Origin: Nitrosospira sp. 56-18
GTDB lineage: Bacteria; Pseudomonadota; Gammaproteobacteria; Burkholderiales; Nitrosomonadaceae
DNA length: 64,000 bases
Direction of reading: 5' to 3'
Assembly: GCA_001899235.1 (NCBI GenBank)
Contig: MKVR01000014.1
Span: 29,750 to 93,749, forward strand
Shown: one piece after another, positions 37,387 through 48,644 of the stretch
Layout: each line of letters opens with the position of its first letter
Position numbering within the stretch: position 1 is the stretch's first letter
Made by a program: the position numbers and the translations under genes
The notes under the pieces: generated by a model
Seen by the model: only the letters and a program-made list of their open reading frames with translations
Told to the model about the DNA's origin: nothing
Database searches by the model: none

Positions 37387-37878
37387 ATGCGCCACATCAT
37401 CTCACTGCTCATGGAAAACGAGGCGGGCGCCCTATCCCGCGTCGCCGGCCTGTTTTCCTCTCGAGCCTATAACATCGAATCGCTTACGGTGGCGCCAACG
37501 GAAGACCCGACCTTGTCACGCATGACCGTGGTTACCACGGGGTCAGACGACGTGGTCGAGCAGATCACGAAGCAATTGAACAAGCTGATCGAAGTAGTCA
37601 AAGTTGTGGATTTAAGCGAAGGCGATCATATCGAGCGCGAGATGATGCTGATAAAGCTGCGGGCGGTAGGCGAAGATCGCCAGGAAATAAAACGCATGGC
37701 CGATATCTTTCGCGGCCGCATCATTGACGTTACGGATAAGTCCTACACTATCGAGCTGACGGGTACGGGGTCAAAGCTCGATGCGTTTCTCGATGGGGTC
37801 AACCGCAGCGCCATCCTGGAGACGGTGCGTACCGGTGCGTCGGGTATCGGCCGGGGCGAGCGGATACTTAAGGTTTAA
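37387..37878 (+). CDS. ilvH: Acetolactate synthase small (regulatory) subunit
   Basis: Regulatory subunit giving valine feedback control. The 163-residue protein has the N-terminal ACT domain (RHIISLLMENEAGALSRVAGLFSSRAYNIESLTV) and the C-terminal AHAS-small domain (about 85-160). It starts 2 nt after ilvB. Its TAA stop overlaps the TTAAGG edge of the following repeat element. Confidence 0.95.
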   Translation: MRHIISLLMENEAGALSRVAGLFSSRAYNIESLTVAPTEDPTLSRMTVVTTGSDDVVEQITKQLNKLIEVVKVVDLSEGDHIEREMMLIKLRAVGEDRQEIKRMADIFRGRIIDVTDKSYTIELTGTGSKLDAFLDGVNRSAILETVRTGASGIGRGERILKV

Positions 37879-38157
37879 GGGAGCGCTGAATAAATCTCTG
37901 GTGGCGCGGCGGTGGCTTTGCGGGATGGGATGCGCCGAAAAGCGACGACGCGAATGGTTGATCCCCTTCGTCAGGAGCCTGACAAGGCAGACCGCTCGCA
38001 AAGCCCCGCCCCATAAGGGTTGTGGTAAAATCGCATGCTCATGGCGTTGCACTCCCTGGCATCGTAGGCCCAGCTACGACCTGTGTCGCGCGCCTTATGA
38101 TCATCCGGATTTTACCGGCAACGCGCTCAGCGAGGATTTATTCAGCGTTTCCTCAAG
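37875..38157. repeat. Repeat family copy between ilvH and ilvC
   Basis: Left arm TTTAAGGGAGCGCTGAATAA (from 37875) and right arm GATTTATTCAGCGTTTCCTC (ending about 38155) pair with few mismatches. The 283-bp interior shares GGCTTTGCGGGATGGGATGC with the 23.2-kb copy and the CCCCATAAGGGTTGTGGTAA stretch with the infC-rpmI copy. The left arm includes the ilvH stop codon. The element splits ilvBH from ilvC within a likely operon. Confidence 0.85.
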
Positions 38158-38238
38158 ATCATTCTGCCATAGGCTGGCCCATGCCCTGGTGTTGTCTCTC
38201 GTCAACCCTTTGACGCTTTTCCATTTTACAGAAGGTGA

Positions 38239-39258
<1,020 letters not shown>

Positions 39259-39441
39259 CATCGCGCAGGTGGATGGGAGGCGGCGGGCAACGCCATTTTT
39301 CATATGTGATGCGCAGCCTTCCAGATGTCATCCCATCCCTTCTGCACCTCTTTTTCTGACGCTGATGCTATTTATCCGCTATCCATATAAACGGGCTATC
39401 ACTCGTTTTACCATCCTCCGCCCTTCCAGCGGCTTGCGCAG

Positions 39442-40209
39442 ATGACGCATGAACCACAGTCCCGCCTCGTTCTCAGATCCAAGCTGCGGCGGCGCGGAAT
39501 CTATCTCCTTCCGAACCTGTTCACCACTGCTGCACTATTCGCCGGATTTTATGCGATCGTGCAAGCGATGAATGGGCGGTTCGAACACTCGGCAGTTTCC
39601 ATTTTCATTGCCATGGTGCTGGACGGGCTGGATGGCCGCGTGGCACGCCTTACTCATACCCAGAGCGAATTCGGCGCGGAATACGACAGCCTGGCGGACA
39701 TGGTTTCGTTTGGCGCTGCCCCAGCACTGGTCATATATGAGTGGGCGCTGAAAGGCATGGGTAAACTCGGATGGATCGCAGCATTCATCTATTGCGTATC
39801 CGCGGCGCTGCGCCTTGCACGTTTCAACACCAATGCAGAAGTGATCGACAAGCGTTTTTTTCAGGGATTGCCCACCCCCGCGGCTGCCGCGCTGATAGCG
39901 GGGCTGGTCTGGGTGATGCTGGACTTCGATATCGCAGGGTCCGATGTCAGATGGCTTGCATGGTGCATCACACTGTTCGCTGGGCTGACCATGGTCAGCA
40001 ATCTCCCCTATTACAGTGGAAAAGAGATCAATCTGCGCAAAAGCGTGCCATTCATCACCGTGTTGCTGCTGGCGCTGTTCTTTTTTGTGCTGATACCCAG
40101 CCATCCGCCGGTCGTTCTCTTCTGTCTTTTCCTTCTCTACGCGTTGTCCGGCTATGGTCTTCGGCTTTGGCGGCTGATGAAGAGAAAAAGGATGAGTGCT
40201 CCGCAATAG
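39442..40209 (+). CDS. pssA: CDP-diacylglycerol-serine O-phosphatidyltransferase
   Basis: Integral membrane enzyme making phosphatidylserine, precursor of phosphatidylethanolamine. The 255-residue protein carries the CDP-alcohol phosphatidyltransferase motif with its Asp residues in LDGLDGRVARLTHTQSEFGAEYDSLAD (near 56-82) and several hydrophobic helices, including two near the C-terminus. It follows ilvC, as in other betaproteobacteria where leuA usually comes next; here leuA is about 20 kb away. Confidence 0.94.
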   Translation: MTHEPQSRLVLRSKLRRRGIYLLPNLFTTAALFAGFYAIVQAMNGRFEHSAVSIFIAMVLDGLDGRVARLTHTQSEFGAEYDSLADMVSFGAAPALVIYEWALKGMGKLGWIAAFIYCVSAALRLARFNTNAEVIDKRFFQGLPTPAAAALIAGLVWVMLDFDIAGSDVRWLAWCITLFAGLTMVSNLPYYSGKEINLRKSVPFITVLLLALFFFVLIPSHPPVVLFCLFLLYALSGYGLRLWRLMKRKRMSAPQ

Positions 40210-40569
40210 ATTGTCCATGCCCGCAAAGGCTTTTCGCGGTACTCGGCGTTCACCCTATATTCTCCTGTATGGTGCGTTCGCTACAACTGCCGGATTCAGG
40301 TTGAACACCGCCTTAACATTTTCTTGATGCCTGCTGTGCTAGATTTCTGAACGCTGGGCTTGCTACACTTCATGGATCGGCCGCGTCCGGAGATAAATGC
40401 CTGGGGCGAGCCGGTTTTGATACCAAGCACCGAATGCCCGACGTGGGGCAGGCGAATGAAACCACATGAAGCCCTGCTCTGCCGTGTGTAACCTATCAAA
40501 CGGACTGCTGGATACTGGCAGATCCTGCCGAACGGGAGCGATCATGAATACACAACGCGTGAGGCTGAC
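40210..40569. other. Intergenic region pssA-pgi
   Basis: No gene, repeat family member or clear terminator was recognised in these 360 nt. The last 40 nt hold the pgi ribosome-binding region. Confidence 0.4.
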
Positions 40570-42246
40570 ATGAGTGTCGAACCTCCGGTCTCGATTCAAC
40601 CCGGCACCCCATCCCTGACGGAGTTTCCCGCGTGGAAAGCACTCTCATCTCATTTCAAAGCAATCCGTGACAAGCATCTCCGCGAATTTTTTGCGGATGA
40701 CGCCCGGAGGGGCGAGCGCTTCACGGCTGAAGCTGCTGGCCTTTACCTTGACTACTCGAAAAATCGCATTACCGCCGAAACGCTTCGGTTGCTGGTTCAG
40801 CTCGCGGAAGAATGCGGATTGCAAAAGCGCATTGCCGCCATGTTCGAAGGCAAGCCGATCAACTCGACGGAGCGGCGCGCCGTCCTGCATACCGCCTTGC
40901 GCGCACCCAGGGATGCGCAAATCATGGCGGATGGAATCAATGTGGTGCCGGAAGTACACGCAGTGCTTGATCGAATGACGACCTTCGCCAATGAATTATG
41001 CAGCGGCGGATGGCGCGGCCATACCGGCAAACGAATCCGGAACATCGTCAATATCGGCATAGGCGGATCCGACCTGGGGCCGGTAATGGCCTATGAGGCC
41101 TTGCGTGCATACAGCCAGCGAGACATGGTCTTCCGCTTCGTCTCGAATGTGGATGGCACCGATTTCAGGGAAGCCACCAGGGATATCAGCCCCGAGGAAA
41201 CATTATTCATCGTTTGCTCGAAAACATTCACGACCACGGAAACGCTTGCCAACGCCCACGCCGCTCGCCAATGGATGCTGGATGCGTTCGATGATGCGCG
41301 CGCCGTGAGCAAGCACTTCGTTGCCGTCTCCACCAACACCGTGGAAGTCTCGGATTTCGGAATCGACCCGGCAAATATGTTCGGTTTCTGGGATTGGGTG
41401 GGGGGCCGCTATTCGATGGACTCGGCAATAGGTCTTTCAACCATGATTGCCATAGGTCCCCAGAATTTTCGCTCCATGCTGGCAGGCTTTCATGCGATGG
41501 ACGAGCACTTTCGCACTACGCCATTTGACAGGAATCTGCCTGTCATCATGGGGCTGCTGGCAATCTGGTACAACAATTTTTTCGGCAGCGAGACGCTTGC
41601 CGTGCTGCCTTATGACCAATATCTCAAACGCTTTCCGGCTTATCTGCAGCAACTGGCAATGGAAAGCAATGGCAAGCAGGCGAGGCTGGATGGCTTTCCT
41701 GTCAATTACCAGACGTCCCAGATAGTTTGGGGCGAGCCAGGCACCAATGGACAGCACTCGTTCTATCAGTTGATACACCAGGGAACTCGCCTGATCCCAT
41801 GCGACTTCATCGGATTTTGCCAGACGCTTAATCCCCTTGGAAATCATCATGATCTGCTTATGGCCAACCTTTTTGCCCAGACGGAAGCCCTGGCTTTCGG
41901 TAAAACCAGCGAAGAGGTCAAGTCAGAAGGAACGCCCGACTGGCTTTGTCCACATCGGACATTTCCAGGCAATCGCCCGACCAACACGATTCTCGCCGAA
42001 CGCCTCACTCCTTATACGCTCGGAACACTGGTTGCCCTCTATGAGCACGCCGTCTTTACGCAAGGAGCTATCTGGAATATCGATTCCTTCGACCAATGGG
42101 GCGTTGAGCTCGGCAAGGAACTCGCCAAACGCATCGTCAAGGAGATGGCACCCATGGGCGACCCGAATCTGAAGCATGACAGTTCGACCAATGCGCTCAT
42201 CAGGCGTTATGTCGGATGCAGAGACGGGGGCGGGATAACAGGCTGA
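40570..42246 (+). CDS. pgi: Glucose-6-phosphate isomerase
   Basis: Interconverts glucose-6-phosphate and fructose-6-phosphate. The 558-residue protein has [19 protein letters not shown] near 159, the catalytic segment ESNGKQ near 363 and the C-terminal signature [14 protein letters not shown] near 506, with the active-site Lys downstream. It starts a same-strand block pgi-pgm-gnd-zwf serving sugar-phosphate interconversion and the oxidative pentose phosphate pathway. Confidence 0.96.
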   Translation: MSVEPPVSIQPGTPSLTEFPAWKALSSHFKAIRDKHLREFFADDARRGERFTAEAAGLYLDYSKNRITAETLRLLVQLAEECGLQKRIAAMFEGKPINSTERRAVLHTALRAPRDAQIMADGINVVPEVHAVLDRMTTFANELCSGGWRGHTGKRIRNIVNIGIGGSDLGPVMAYEALRAYSQRDMVFRFVSNVDGTDFREATRDISPEETLFIVCSKTFTTTETLANAHAARQWMLDAFDDARAVSKHFVAVSTNTVEVSDFGIDPANMFGFWDWVGGRYSMDSAIGLSTMIAIGPQNFRSMLAGFHAMDEHFRTTPFDRNLPVIMGLLAIWYNNFFGSETLAVLPYDQYLKRFPAYLQQLAMESNGKQARLDGFPVNYQTSQIVWGEPGTNGQHSFYQLIHQGTRLIPCDFIGFCQTLNPLGNHHDLLMANLFAQTEALAFGKTSEEVKSEGTPDWLCPHRTFPGNRPTNTILAERLTPYTLGTLVALYEHAVFTQGAIWNIDSFDQWGVELGKELAKRIVKEMAPMGDPNLKHDSSTNALIRRYVGCRDGGGITG

Positions 42247-42419
42247 TCGCGTCTTGAAATAACGGCATCGGGAACCGGGAATGCCGGCACGCCGGCTCCT
42301 CCTGTTATGGTAGCCCGGCTATCTTCGAACCTTGCCAGCGGGCCCGCCAGTTTCTTCTCGTATCAGTTTGATATGTTGTGCTGCAGTTTCTTACCGCCAC
42401 TATTCGAAGCGAGACTATT

Positions 42420-44099
42420 ATGGCCACCGAAAAGGCTGCTCCAAAAATCAACCCATTCGCCGGCAAAGCGGTCCCAGCGGATATGCTCACGAATGTACCC
42501 CGGCTTGTTACCGCCTACTATGCGAAAATCCCTGACTGGTCCGTACCGGCCCAAAGAGTTGCCTTTGGAACCTCGGGGCACCGCGGTTCCTCTCTGGAAA
42601 CCAGCTTCAACGAATGGCACGTACTCGCCGTTACCCAAGCCATCTGCCAATACCGAAGGCAAACGAACATAGATGGGCCGCTGTTTCTCGGCATCGACAC
42701 CCATGCGCTTTCCGAACCTGCCTTTGCCAGCGCGCTGGAAGTGCTTGCCGCTAACGGCGTGGACGTAATGCTGGCAAGCGGGGGGGAATATACCCCCACC
42801 CCCGCAGTTTCACATGCCATACTGACATACAACCAGGGACGAAGCGCAAAACTTGCGGATGGCATCGTGATCACGCCATCGCACAACCCGCCGGACAGCG
42901 GCGGATTCAAATACAACCCGTATCATGGCGGGCCGGCCGGCGTCGAAGCCACCGCCATAATCGAATCCCTTTCCAATGAGTTTCTAAAAAATAATCTTTC
43001 GGGGGTTCGAAGGACAGGCTTTGAAAAGGCATTGGCTGCTCCCACCACGCATGTTCACAGTTTTCTCGATAGCTATGTCGGTGATCTCGGGGCTGTGATC
43101 GATATGTCCTCGATTCGCGAATCGGGCATCCGCATGGGGGTGGATCCGCTAGGTGGCGCAGGAGTCCATTATTGGGAAGCCATTGCTGCGCGCTACGGCA
43201 TCGACCTTGAAGTTGTAAACAAGACAGTAGATCCCACTTTCCGCTTTATGACTCTGGATTGGGATGGGAAGGTTCGCATGGATCCGTCCTCATCCTACGC
43301 CATGCAGGGGCTGATCGGCTTGAAAGACAGTTTCGATATTGCCTTTGCCTGCGATACCGATCACGACCGGCATGGTATCGTCACCCGAAGCTCGGGCCTG
43401 CTGCCCGCCGATCATTACCTCTCGGCTGCCATTCACTATCTTTTTGCCAACAGGCCGAAATGGAACGCCAATGTGGCGATCGGGAAAACGGTAGTAAGCA
43501 GCCACATGATCGATCGGGTTGCGGGCGGAGCCGGCAGAAAACTATATGAGACGCCAGTTGGATTCAAATGGTTTGTAGATGGCCTGCTCGATAGCTCCCT
43601 GGGTTTTTGTGGGGAGGAAAGTGCAGGGGCTTCCTTTCTTCGCATCGATGGCACCGCCTGGACAACAGATAAGGACGGGATCACGGCGGCACTGCTGTCA
43701 GCGGAAATAACGGGGAGAATGGGAAAGGACCCCGGAGAAATATACCGCGGGCTGGAACAGGATTTTGGCAAATTCTTCTTCGAACGCGTCGATGCTCCGG
43801 CAACACCCGACCAGAAGAAAATCCTGGCCGGACTCTCGCCGCAACAGGTGCTCTCCAAGGAGCTCGCCGGGGAGAAAATAGAGACGATCCTTACTCGTGC
43901 GCCGGGCAACGACGCTTCCATAGGCGGCATCAAAGTCATGGCAAAAAATGGATGGTTTGCCGCGCGCCCATCCGGCACGGAAAATATCTATAAGATCTAC
44001 GCGGAAAGTTTTAACGGCACGGATCATCTGCAGCACATTGTCGATGAGGCCCAATCCATCGTTAGCGCCGCCCTGGCTGGGGCCAAGCCAGCGGCATAG
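42420..44099 (+). CDS. pgm: Phosphoglucomutase (alpha-D-glucose phosphate-specific)
   Basis: Interconverts glucose-1-phosphate and glucose-6-phosphate, linking glycogen or nucleotide-sugar synthesis to central metabolism. From the ATG at 42420 the protein is 559 residues. The phosphoserine loop ITPSHNPPDSGGFKYNP is near 144-160, the metal loop CDTDHDRHG near 318, and the phosphate-binding ARPSGTENIYKIYAE near 518. The open frame extends 14 codons upstream but without family similarity. Confidence 0.95.
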   Translation: MATEKAAPKINPFAGKAVPADMLTNVPRLVTAYYAKIPDWSVPAQRVAFGTSGHRGSSLETSFNEWHVLAVTQAICQYRRQTNIDGPLFLGIDTHALSEPAFASALEVLAANGVDVMLASGGEYTPTPAVSHAILTYNQGRSAKLADGIVITPSHNPPDSGGFKYNPYHGGPAGVEATAIIESLSNEFLKNNLSGVRRTGFEKALAAPTTHVHSFLDSYVGDLGAVIDMSSIRESGIRMGVDPLGGAGVHYWEAIAARYGIDLEVVNKTVDPTFRFMTLDWDGKVRMDPSSSYAMQGLIGLKDSFDIAFACDTDHDRHGIVTRSSGLLPADHYLSAAIHYLFANRPKWNANVAIGKTVVSSHMIDRVAGGAGRKLYETPVGFKWFVDGLLDSSLGFCGEESAGASFLRIDGTAWTTDKDGITAALLSAEITGRMGKDPGEIYRGLEQDFGKFFFERVDAPATPDQKKILAGLSPQQVLSKELAGEKIETILTRAPGNDASIGGIKVMAKNGWFAARPSGTENIYKIYAESFNGTDHLQHIVDEAQSIVSAALAGAKPAA

Positions 44100-44238
44100 C
44101 GGCTCGGACCACGCCCGGCGCCAGGGGGATGCTCCACCCGGCACGACCCGATTTGCCGCAAACAGTCCTGATTTGCAAGGTTCGCCGGCTATATGGCGTG
44201 GCGGATTACCTGATACGCTTGATTGATGGAGGTGCAAA

Positions 44239-45255
44239 ATGCAACTGGGAATGATCGGATTGGGACGGATGGGAATCAACATGGTCGGCCGCCTGCTCAA
44301 AGCAGGTCACGAATGCGTGGTCTACGATGAACGGGCGGAGGCGGTGAACGAACTTCAACAGCAGGGTGCCATCGGAACGGGTACATTGGAGGAATTCGTT
44401 GACGGATTGGCCAAGCCCCGCGCAATGTGGCTAATGGTCCCCGCGGCCGTAGTTGACGGACTTATTGCAAAGCTGATGGCCCTTGCCGATCCCGGCGACA
44501 TCATCATCGACGGCGGCAACTCCTACTATCACGACGATATCAGGCGCGGCGCGGATCTCCTGTCCAAAGGCATACATTATGTCGACGTGGGAACAAGCGG
44601 CGGCGTAGCGGGACGGGAACGCGGGTACTGTCTGATGATAGGAGGGGACGAGAAAGTCGTTCAGCGCCTGGATCCCATCTTTGCCGCACTCGCGCCCGGC
44701 ATTGGAGCGGCCCCGCGCACACCGGGACGCAAGCAAAAGGGAACAGCCGAGCAGGGGTACCTCCACTGCGGTCCGTACGGAGCCGGCCATTTCGTGAAGA
44801 TGGTGCATAACGGGATTGAGTATGGCCTGATGGCCGCCTATGCGGAAGGACTGAATATCCTGCACAGCGCGAATGCAGGCAAGCGTGTGCTGGAAGCGGA
44901 CGCGGAAACGACACCGATGCGCAACCCTGAATTCTACCAGTACGAACTGGATCTGCCCGAAATCGCCGAGGTCTGGAGGCGGGGCAGCATCGTTGCTTCC
45001 TGGTTGCTCGACCTGACTGCGGAAGCCTTGCTGGAAGATGCCACTCTGGCTGGGTTTTCCGGCAGGGTGTCCGATTCGGGCGAGGGAAGATGGACCACGC
45101 TGGCCGCGGTGGATGAGGGTGTGCCGGTCCCGGTGATTAGCGCGGCACTCTTCAGCCGCTTTGAGTCGCGCGGCAATGCCGAATTCGCTGACCGGTTGCT
45201 CTCGGCGATGAGAAAACGATTCGGGGGACATCACGAAAAGAAGGAGGAAGGCTAA
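44239..45255 (+). CDS. gnd: 6-phosphogluconate dehydrogenase (decarboxylating), short NAD-type
   Basis: Oxidative decarboxylation of 6-phosphogluconate to ribulose-5-phosphate. The 338-residue protein is the shorter subtype (the classical enzyme is about 470), with the Rossmann motif [12 protein letters not shown] (4-15), [10 protein letters not shown] near 94, [18 protein letters not shown] near 116-133 and the catalytic Lys in [13 protein letters not shown] near 180. Asp31-Glu32 (YDERAEA) at the end of the second strand suggest NAD rather than NADP preference. Good SD GGAGGTG; TAATG overlap with zwf. Confidence 0.93.
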   Translation: MQLGMIGLGRMGINMVGRLLKAGHECVVYDERAEAVNELQQQGAIGTGTLEEFVDGLAKPRAMWLMVPAAVVDGLIAKLMALADPGDIIIDGGNSYYHDDIRRGADLLSKGIHYVDVGTSGGVAGRERGYCLMIGGDEKVVQRLDPIFAALAPGIGAAPRTPGRKQKGTAEQGYLHCGPYGAGHFVKMVHNGIEYGLMAAYAEGLNILHSANAGKRVLEADAETTPMRNPEFYQYELDLPEIAEVWRRGSIVASWLLDLTAEALLEDATLAGFSGRVSDSGEGRWTTLAAVDEGVPVPVISAALFSRFESRGNAEFADRLLSAMRKRFGGHHEKKEEG

Positions 45256-46661
45256 TGAGCGGGATAACGGATACATCCACAAATTCTCCCGCCTCAGGCG
45301 CCCTGGTACTGTTCGGCGTCACCGGAGATCTCGCCTACAAAAAAATTTTTCCGGCGCTTTATGCCCTGATCAGGCAGAAAGCGCTCGATGTGCCTGTCAT
45401 CGGCGTCGCATCGAGCCGCTGGAATCTTGACCAACTCCGCGAACGCGTGATCGAATCACTGAAAAAATGGGGAAAGATCGACGACCAGGATGCGCTCGAT
45501 CGCCTTCTCAAGCTGTTTCGCTATGTGCCGGGAGACTACAACAATCCGGATACTTTCCAGGCGCTCAAGCGCGCGCTGAAGGACATCGGGCGGCCCACCT
45601 ATTATCTCGCCATTCCCCCCTCGCTTTTCGAAACCGTCATCACCGCGCTGGGTTCCGTCGGGTTGGCGAAGGATGCGAGCGTGATCGTCGAAAAACCCTT
45701 CGGGCGGGATCTCGCCTCTGCTCAGGAACTCAATCGGGTTGCCCGCTCCGTGTTCCCGGATGAATCGATCTTCCGCATCGATCATTTTCTCGGAAAGGAG
45801 GCGATCATGAATATCCTCTATTTCCGCTTCGCCAATTCCTTCCTCGAGCCGATATGGAACCGTAATTATATAGCCAGCGTCCAGATCACCCTTGCCGAGA
45901 ATTTTGGCGTGGAAGGACGCGGGGCGTTTTACGAATCGGCGGGTTGTCTGCGCGACGTGATCCAGAATCACCTGTTTCAGATCGTCGCTCTGCTTGCAAT
46001 GGAACCGCCCTCTTACAAGGGCTTCCGAGCCGTCCAGGAGGAAAAGGCCGGCGTCTTCAAAGCCATGCGGCCAATCGATCCGGACGAAGTCGTGCGCGGC
46101 CAGTATGCAGGCTACCGCGAGGAGAAGGGTGTAAACCCGGACTCGGATGTGGAAACATTCTGCGCCTTGCGTCTTCATATCGACTCGTGGCGCTGGGAGG
46201 GAGTGCCGTGGTACTTGCGTTCCGGCAAGTTTCTCGCGGATACCGCCACTGAAGTTGTCGTTCAGTTGAAATCACCGCCGCAAAAGTTGTTTGCCGATTC
46301 GGCACGCGCGGCGTGCGACGCCAACTATTTTCGCTTTCGCCTTTCTCCTGTTTCCACTATCGCGCTGGCCGCTCGAGTCAAGCGCGGCGGGAAGGAATTC
46401 ATTGGCGACCAGGAGGAACTCTGTCTGGTGGAGGAACACTTTGGTCAGGAATTGCCCTACGAAAGGCTGTTGCATGATGCGATGATCGGCGAGGGCGCAT
46501 TGTTTGCCCGGGAAGAAGCAGTCGAAGCCGCCTGGGTGGCGGTGGATGACGTGCTAACCAGACACCATTCCGCGCTTCCCTATGAGCGCGGCAGTTGGGG
46601 GCCGGGAGCCGCCGACGCTCTGATCGAACCTGATGGCTGCTGGCATAATCCACAAACATAA
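45255..46661 (+). CDS. zwf: Glucose-6-phosphate 1-dehydrogenase
   Basis: First step of the oxidative pentose phosphate pathway. The 468-residue protein has the nucleotide-binding [19 protein letters not shown] near 18, EKPFGRDL near 145 and the active-site signature [13 protein letters not shown] near 173-185. Its ATG shares one base with the gnd stop (TAATG), so the two are coupled. The coding end lies in a perfect 13-bp tandem duplication, CATAATCCACAAA (46644-46656 and 46657-46669). Confidence 0.96.
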   Translation: MSGITDTSTNSPASGALVLFGVTGDLAYKKIFPALYALIRQKALDVPVIGVASSRWNLDQLRERVIESLKKWGKIDDQDALDRLLKLFRYVPGDYNNPDTFQALKRALKDIGRPTYYLAIPPSLFETVITALGSVGLAKDASVIVEKPFGRDLASAQELNRVARSVFPDESIFRIDHFLGKEAIMNILYFRFANSFLEPIWNRNYIASVQITLAENFGVEGRGAFYESAGCLRDVIQNHLFQIVALLAMEPPSYKGFRAVQEEKAGVFKAMRPIDPDEVVRGQYAGYREEKGVNPDSDVETFCALRLHIDSWRWEGVPWYLRSGKFLADTATEVVVQLKSPPQKLFADSARAACDANYFRFRLSPVSTIALAARVKRGGKEFIGDQEELCLVEEHFGQELPYERLLHDAMIGEGALFAREEAVEAAWVAVDDVLTRHHSALPYERGSWGPGAADALIEPDGCWHNPQT

Positions 46662-46693
46662 TCCACAAACGTGATGCGAAGCGGTCGGAAACA

Positions 46694-46713
46694 GTGTCTC
46701 CCGTTGGAGACAC
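46694..46713 (+). terminator. Hairpin downstream of zwf
   Basis: GTGTCTCC and GGAGACAC form a perfect 8-bp stem around CGTT, 32 nt after the zwf stop. It is not followed by a T-run, so a terminator role is tentative. The rest of the gap to the carbonic anhydrase gene is AT-rich and shows no gene. Confidence 0.4.
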
Positions 46714-46947
46714 CGAGTGGCTCCCGGGGGAGCGCGGAAGATGGAAAACCGAAACAACCCAATGAAATTAATGATAAAAATAATAGGGAAAATAGCAACA
46801 AGCCATTCGGCTCCATTCCTCCGGCTTGACGAATTCTTTATATTTAAGACACTTTTTTTTCACATAGGCCATGCTAGATTTAAGCTGCATAATGCGATTT
46901 CCACCTTTCATACTTTTTCGTCATAAATTTTTATAAGGGACGTCACT

Positions 46948-47826
46948 ATGGACAGATCACTGTTTCGACTGCTGCCTCTTGCAACGCTCGGCTCCGCTCT
47001 TTTCCTGGTCTCGCTGCCTGCGGCACACGCGGGTACTTTGGCGGAAAATCTGGCCACGATGGAGCAACAAAGCCCGATAGACATCACTTCGCAAGATACG
47101 AAGTTCCAGGCGCTGCCGCCGCTGCAGTTCAACCTGAGCTCGGATACCACGCTCAGCGTGATCAATAACGGCTCGCCTGATGTGTATGCAACCGCCGCCA
47201 GGGCAATCGTTCCCGCGGGTGCAGGATCGGTAACGCTGAACGGAGACACGTATAATCTGGCGCAGTTCCATTTTCACACGCCGGCCGAGAACCTGGAAAA
47301 CGGCCATACCTATCCCATGGAAATGCACCTTGTATTCAGCGATGCCAGCAATAATCTACTCGTGGTAGGCCGATGGGTGGACGCATCCGATGCGCATAAC
47401 CCCCCGCAGACGTCGCTGGACCCCATTTTTTCGGATCTGCCCAAAACCACGACAGAGACGCACGTCTTCAACCACTTCGATCTGAATACGCTCCTGCCAA
47501 GCAACCTGGAATCCTTCCGCTACGACGGCTCGCTGACAACCCCGCCGTTTTCGGAAGGGGTAAAATGGGTTGACCTGGCACAGCCGCTGTATATCTCCCA
47601 GGCCGACATCAATGCATATAGCTCCCTCTTTCCGAATGGCGATGCGCGGGAGATCCAAGATCTCAACGGGCGTATCGTGCTGACGGATGTGCCGGGATTT
47701 GCTTCCGCGGTTCCGGAGCCCGAAACCTATGCCATGCTGCTCGCCGGATTGGCCCTGATAGGCTTTGTAGCCGCCCGGAGAAGCAGGTCCAGGAGTTCGT
47801 TTGGATCGATGGGCTCCATTGCCTAG
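46948..47826 (+). CDS. Alpha-type carbonic anhydrase with PEP-CTERM sorting signal
   Basis: Secreted zinc enzyme hydrating CO2. A signal peptide ends near AAHAG (28); QSPIDI is at 41-46. Zinc ligands are His108 and His110 (QFHFH) and His127 (EMHLVF), with the SLTTPPFSEGVKW active-site strand near 191. The usual proton-shuttle NNGH is NNGS here (Ser76). Residues 256-285 (VPEPETYAM..., hydrophobic helix, RRSRSR) are a classic PEP-CTERM tail, implying recognition by an EpsH/XrtA-type exosortase. In an autotroph it could supply CO2 or bicarbonate at the envelope; that role is inferred. Confidence 0.93.
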   Translation: MDRSLFRLLPLATLGSALFLVSLPAAHAGTLAENLATMEQQSPIDITSQDTKFQALPPLQFNLSSDTTLSVINNGSPDVYATAARAIVPAGAGSVTLNGDTYNLAQFHFHTPAENLENGHTYPMEMHLVFSDASNNLLVVGRWVDASDAHNPPQTSLDPIFSDLPKTTTETHVFNHFDLNTLLPSNLESFRYDGSLTTPPFSEGVKWVDLAQPLYISQADINAYSSLFPNGDAREIQDLNGRIVLTDVPGFASAVPEPETYAMLLAGLALIGFVAARRSRSRSSFGSMGSIA

Positions 47827-48242
47827 CTTGGCTAGCTGGTCATAGAAATTATATTTATATAGTATATAGATAAGGCCGCTCGTGTACGCCCTATATGCGA
47901 AAGCTTCCTTCTTCCTGCATTCCGCCATCTCGACCTCACAGCTGAAGGCAGGAAGAAGTTTCCAGAGGTTGTTGCTGCGATCTTGACCTCAGCCGGTTCC
48001 GCGGGCCCTGCCCCGCCCGCGGAACCGGCTTTTTATTCCTGCTGTTCTTGTCGCCTGAAAAAGGCTTTCCGGGCGCTTCCCTATATTCCCTCCATGCTCC
48101 CGCAACGAAAACCAACGGCGGCCGCTCTCTGCCAAGGAAGTGCGGGACAAAAAGGTTTTTTGGGTCTCTCTGTCGGAATGGATAAAAAAATGGAGTAGTA
48201 TCATTTCCTTCATTCACCTTTTCCAACAGGAAACGTACCACG
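47827..48242. other. Intergenic region with inverted repeat and strong terminator
   Basis: No gene in 416 nt. CTTCTTCCTGC (47908-47918) and its exact complement (47948-47958) form an 11-bp stem around 29 nt. The strong terminator at 47991-48036 follows. The two together could be the 3' end of the carbonic anhydrase mRNA or a small RNA. Confidence 0.5.
47991..48036 (+). terminator. Strong Rho-independent terminator
   Basis: AGCCGGTTCCGCGGGC (47991-48006) and its exact complement (48015-48030) give a 16-bp stem with an 8-nt loop, followed by TTTTATT. It is 165 nt beyond the carbonic anhydrase stop and separates that gene from the small secreted protein pair. Confidence 0.85.
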
Positions 48243-48629
48243 ATGAAATTCACATTCAATAGCTTGACATCAATTGGCGCATTTTTTATCGCCCTGTTTT
48301 TTCTGGGGAACGGCATTGCGCACGCCCAGTCGAACTCAGGGCAGCACTCCGCTCCATGGGGAGATGCTGCAAAAAAACAAGGGGCGAGCCAGGGGAGCAA
48401 TCAGACAAATACAGCGCCCAATGCGGAAAACCCGCCGCCACCGGCGCAGACTGCCAGCTTCGAGCCCAGCGCGACCTCTGAGAGAGATCCCGGGTCATGC
48501 GCCTACTCCACCCCGGAGGACGAGACTTTTCTTTGCAAGATGATCCGGATCTTTTACGGCCCCGATACGCCACGCGGACCCAACCGCGATGTGGAGGAAA
48601 ATCTCTCCGCCGGAGGAGCCGGGGGCTGA
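48243..48629 (+). CDS. Small secreted protein with C-terminal FYGPDxPxGPxxDV...SAGGAGG motif (paralogue 1)
   Basis: Not a family I recognise. The 128-residue protein has a signal peptide (about 1-28, cleavage after AHA), a low-complexity Gln/Asn/Pro-rich middle (30-75), two cysteines (GSCAY and FLCKM) and the tail IRIFYGPDTPRGPNRDVEEN followed by LSAGGAGG. The same tail is found in the next gene, 15 nt downstream, which argues strongly that both are real. Conservation of the tail rather than the middle points to it as the functional or sorting element. Likely periplasmic, extracellular or surface-exposed. Confidence 0.8.
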   Translation: MKFTFNSLTSIGAFFIALFFLGNGIAHAQSNSGQHSAPWGDAAKKQGASQGSNQTNTAPNAENPPPPAQTASFEPSATSERDPGSCAYSTPEDETFLCKMIRIFYGPDTPRGPNRDVEENLSAGGAGG

Positions 48630-48644
48630 TATCGCGGCTTTGAT

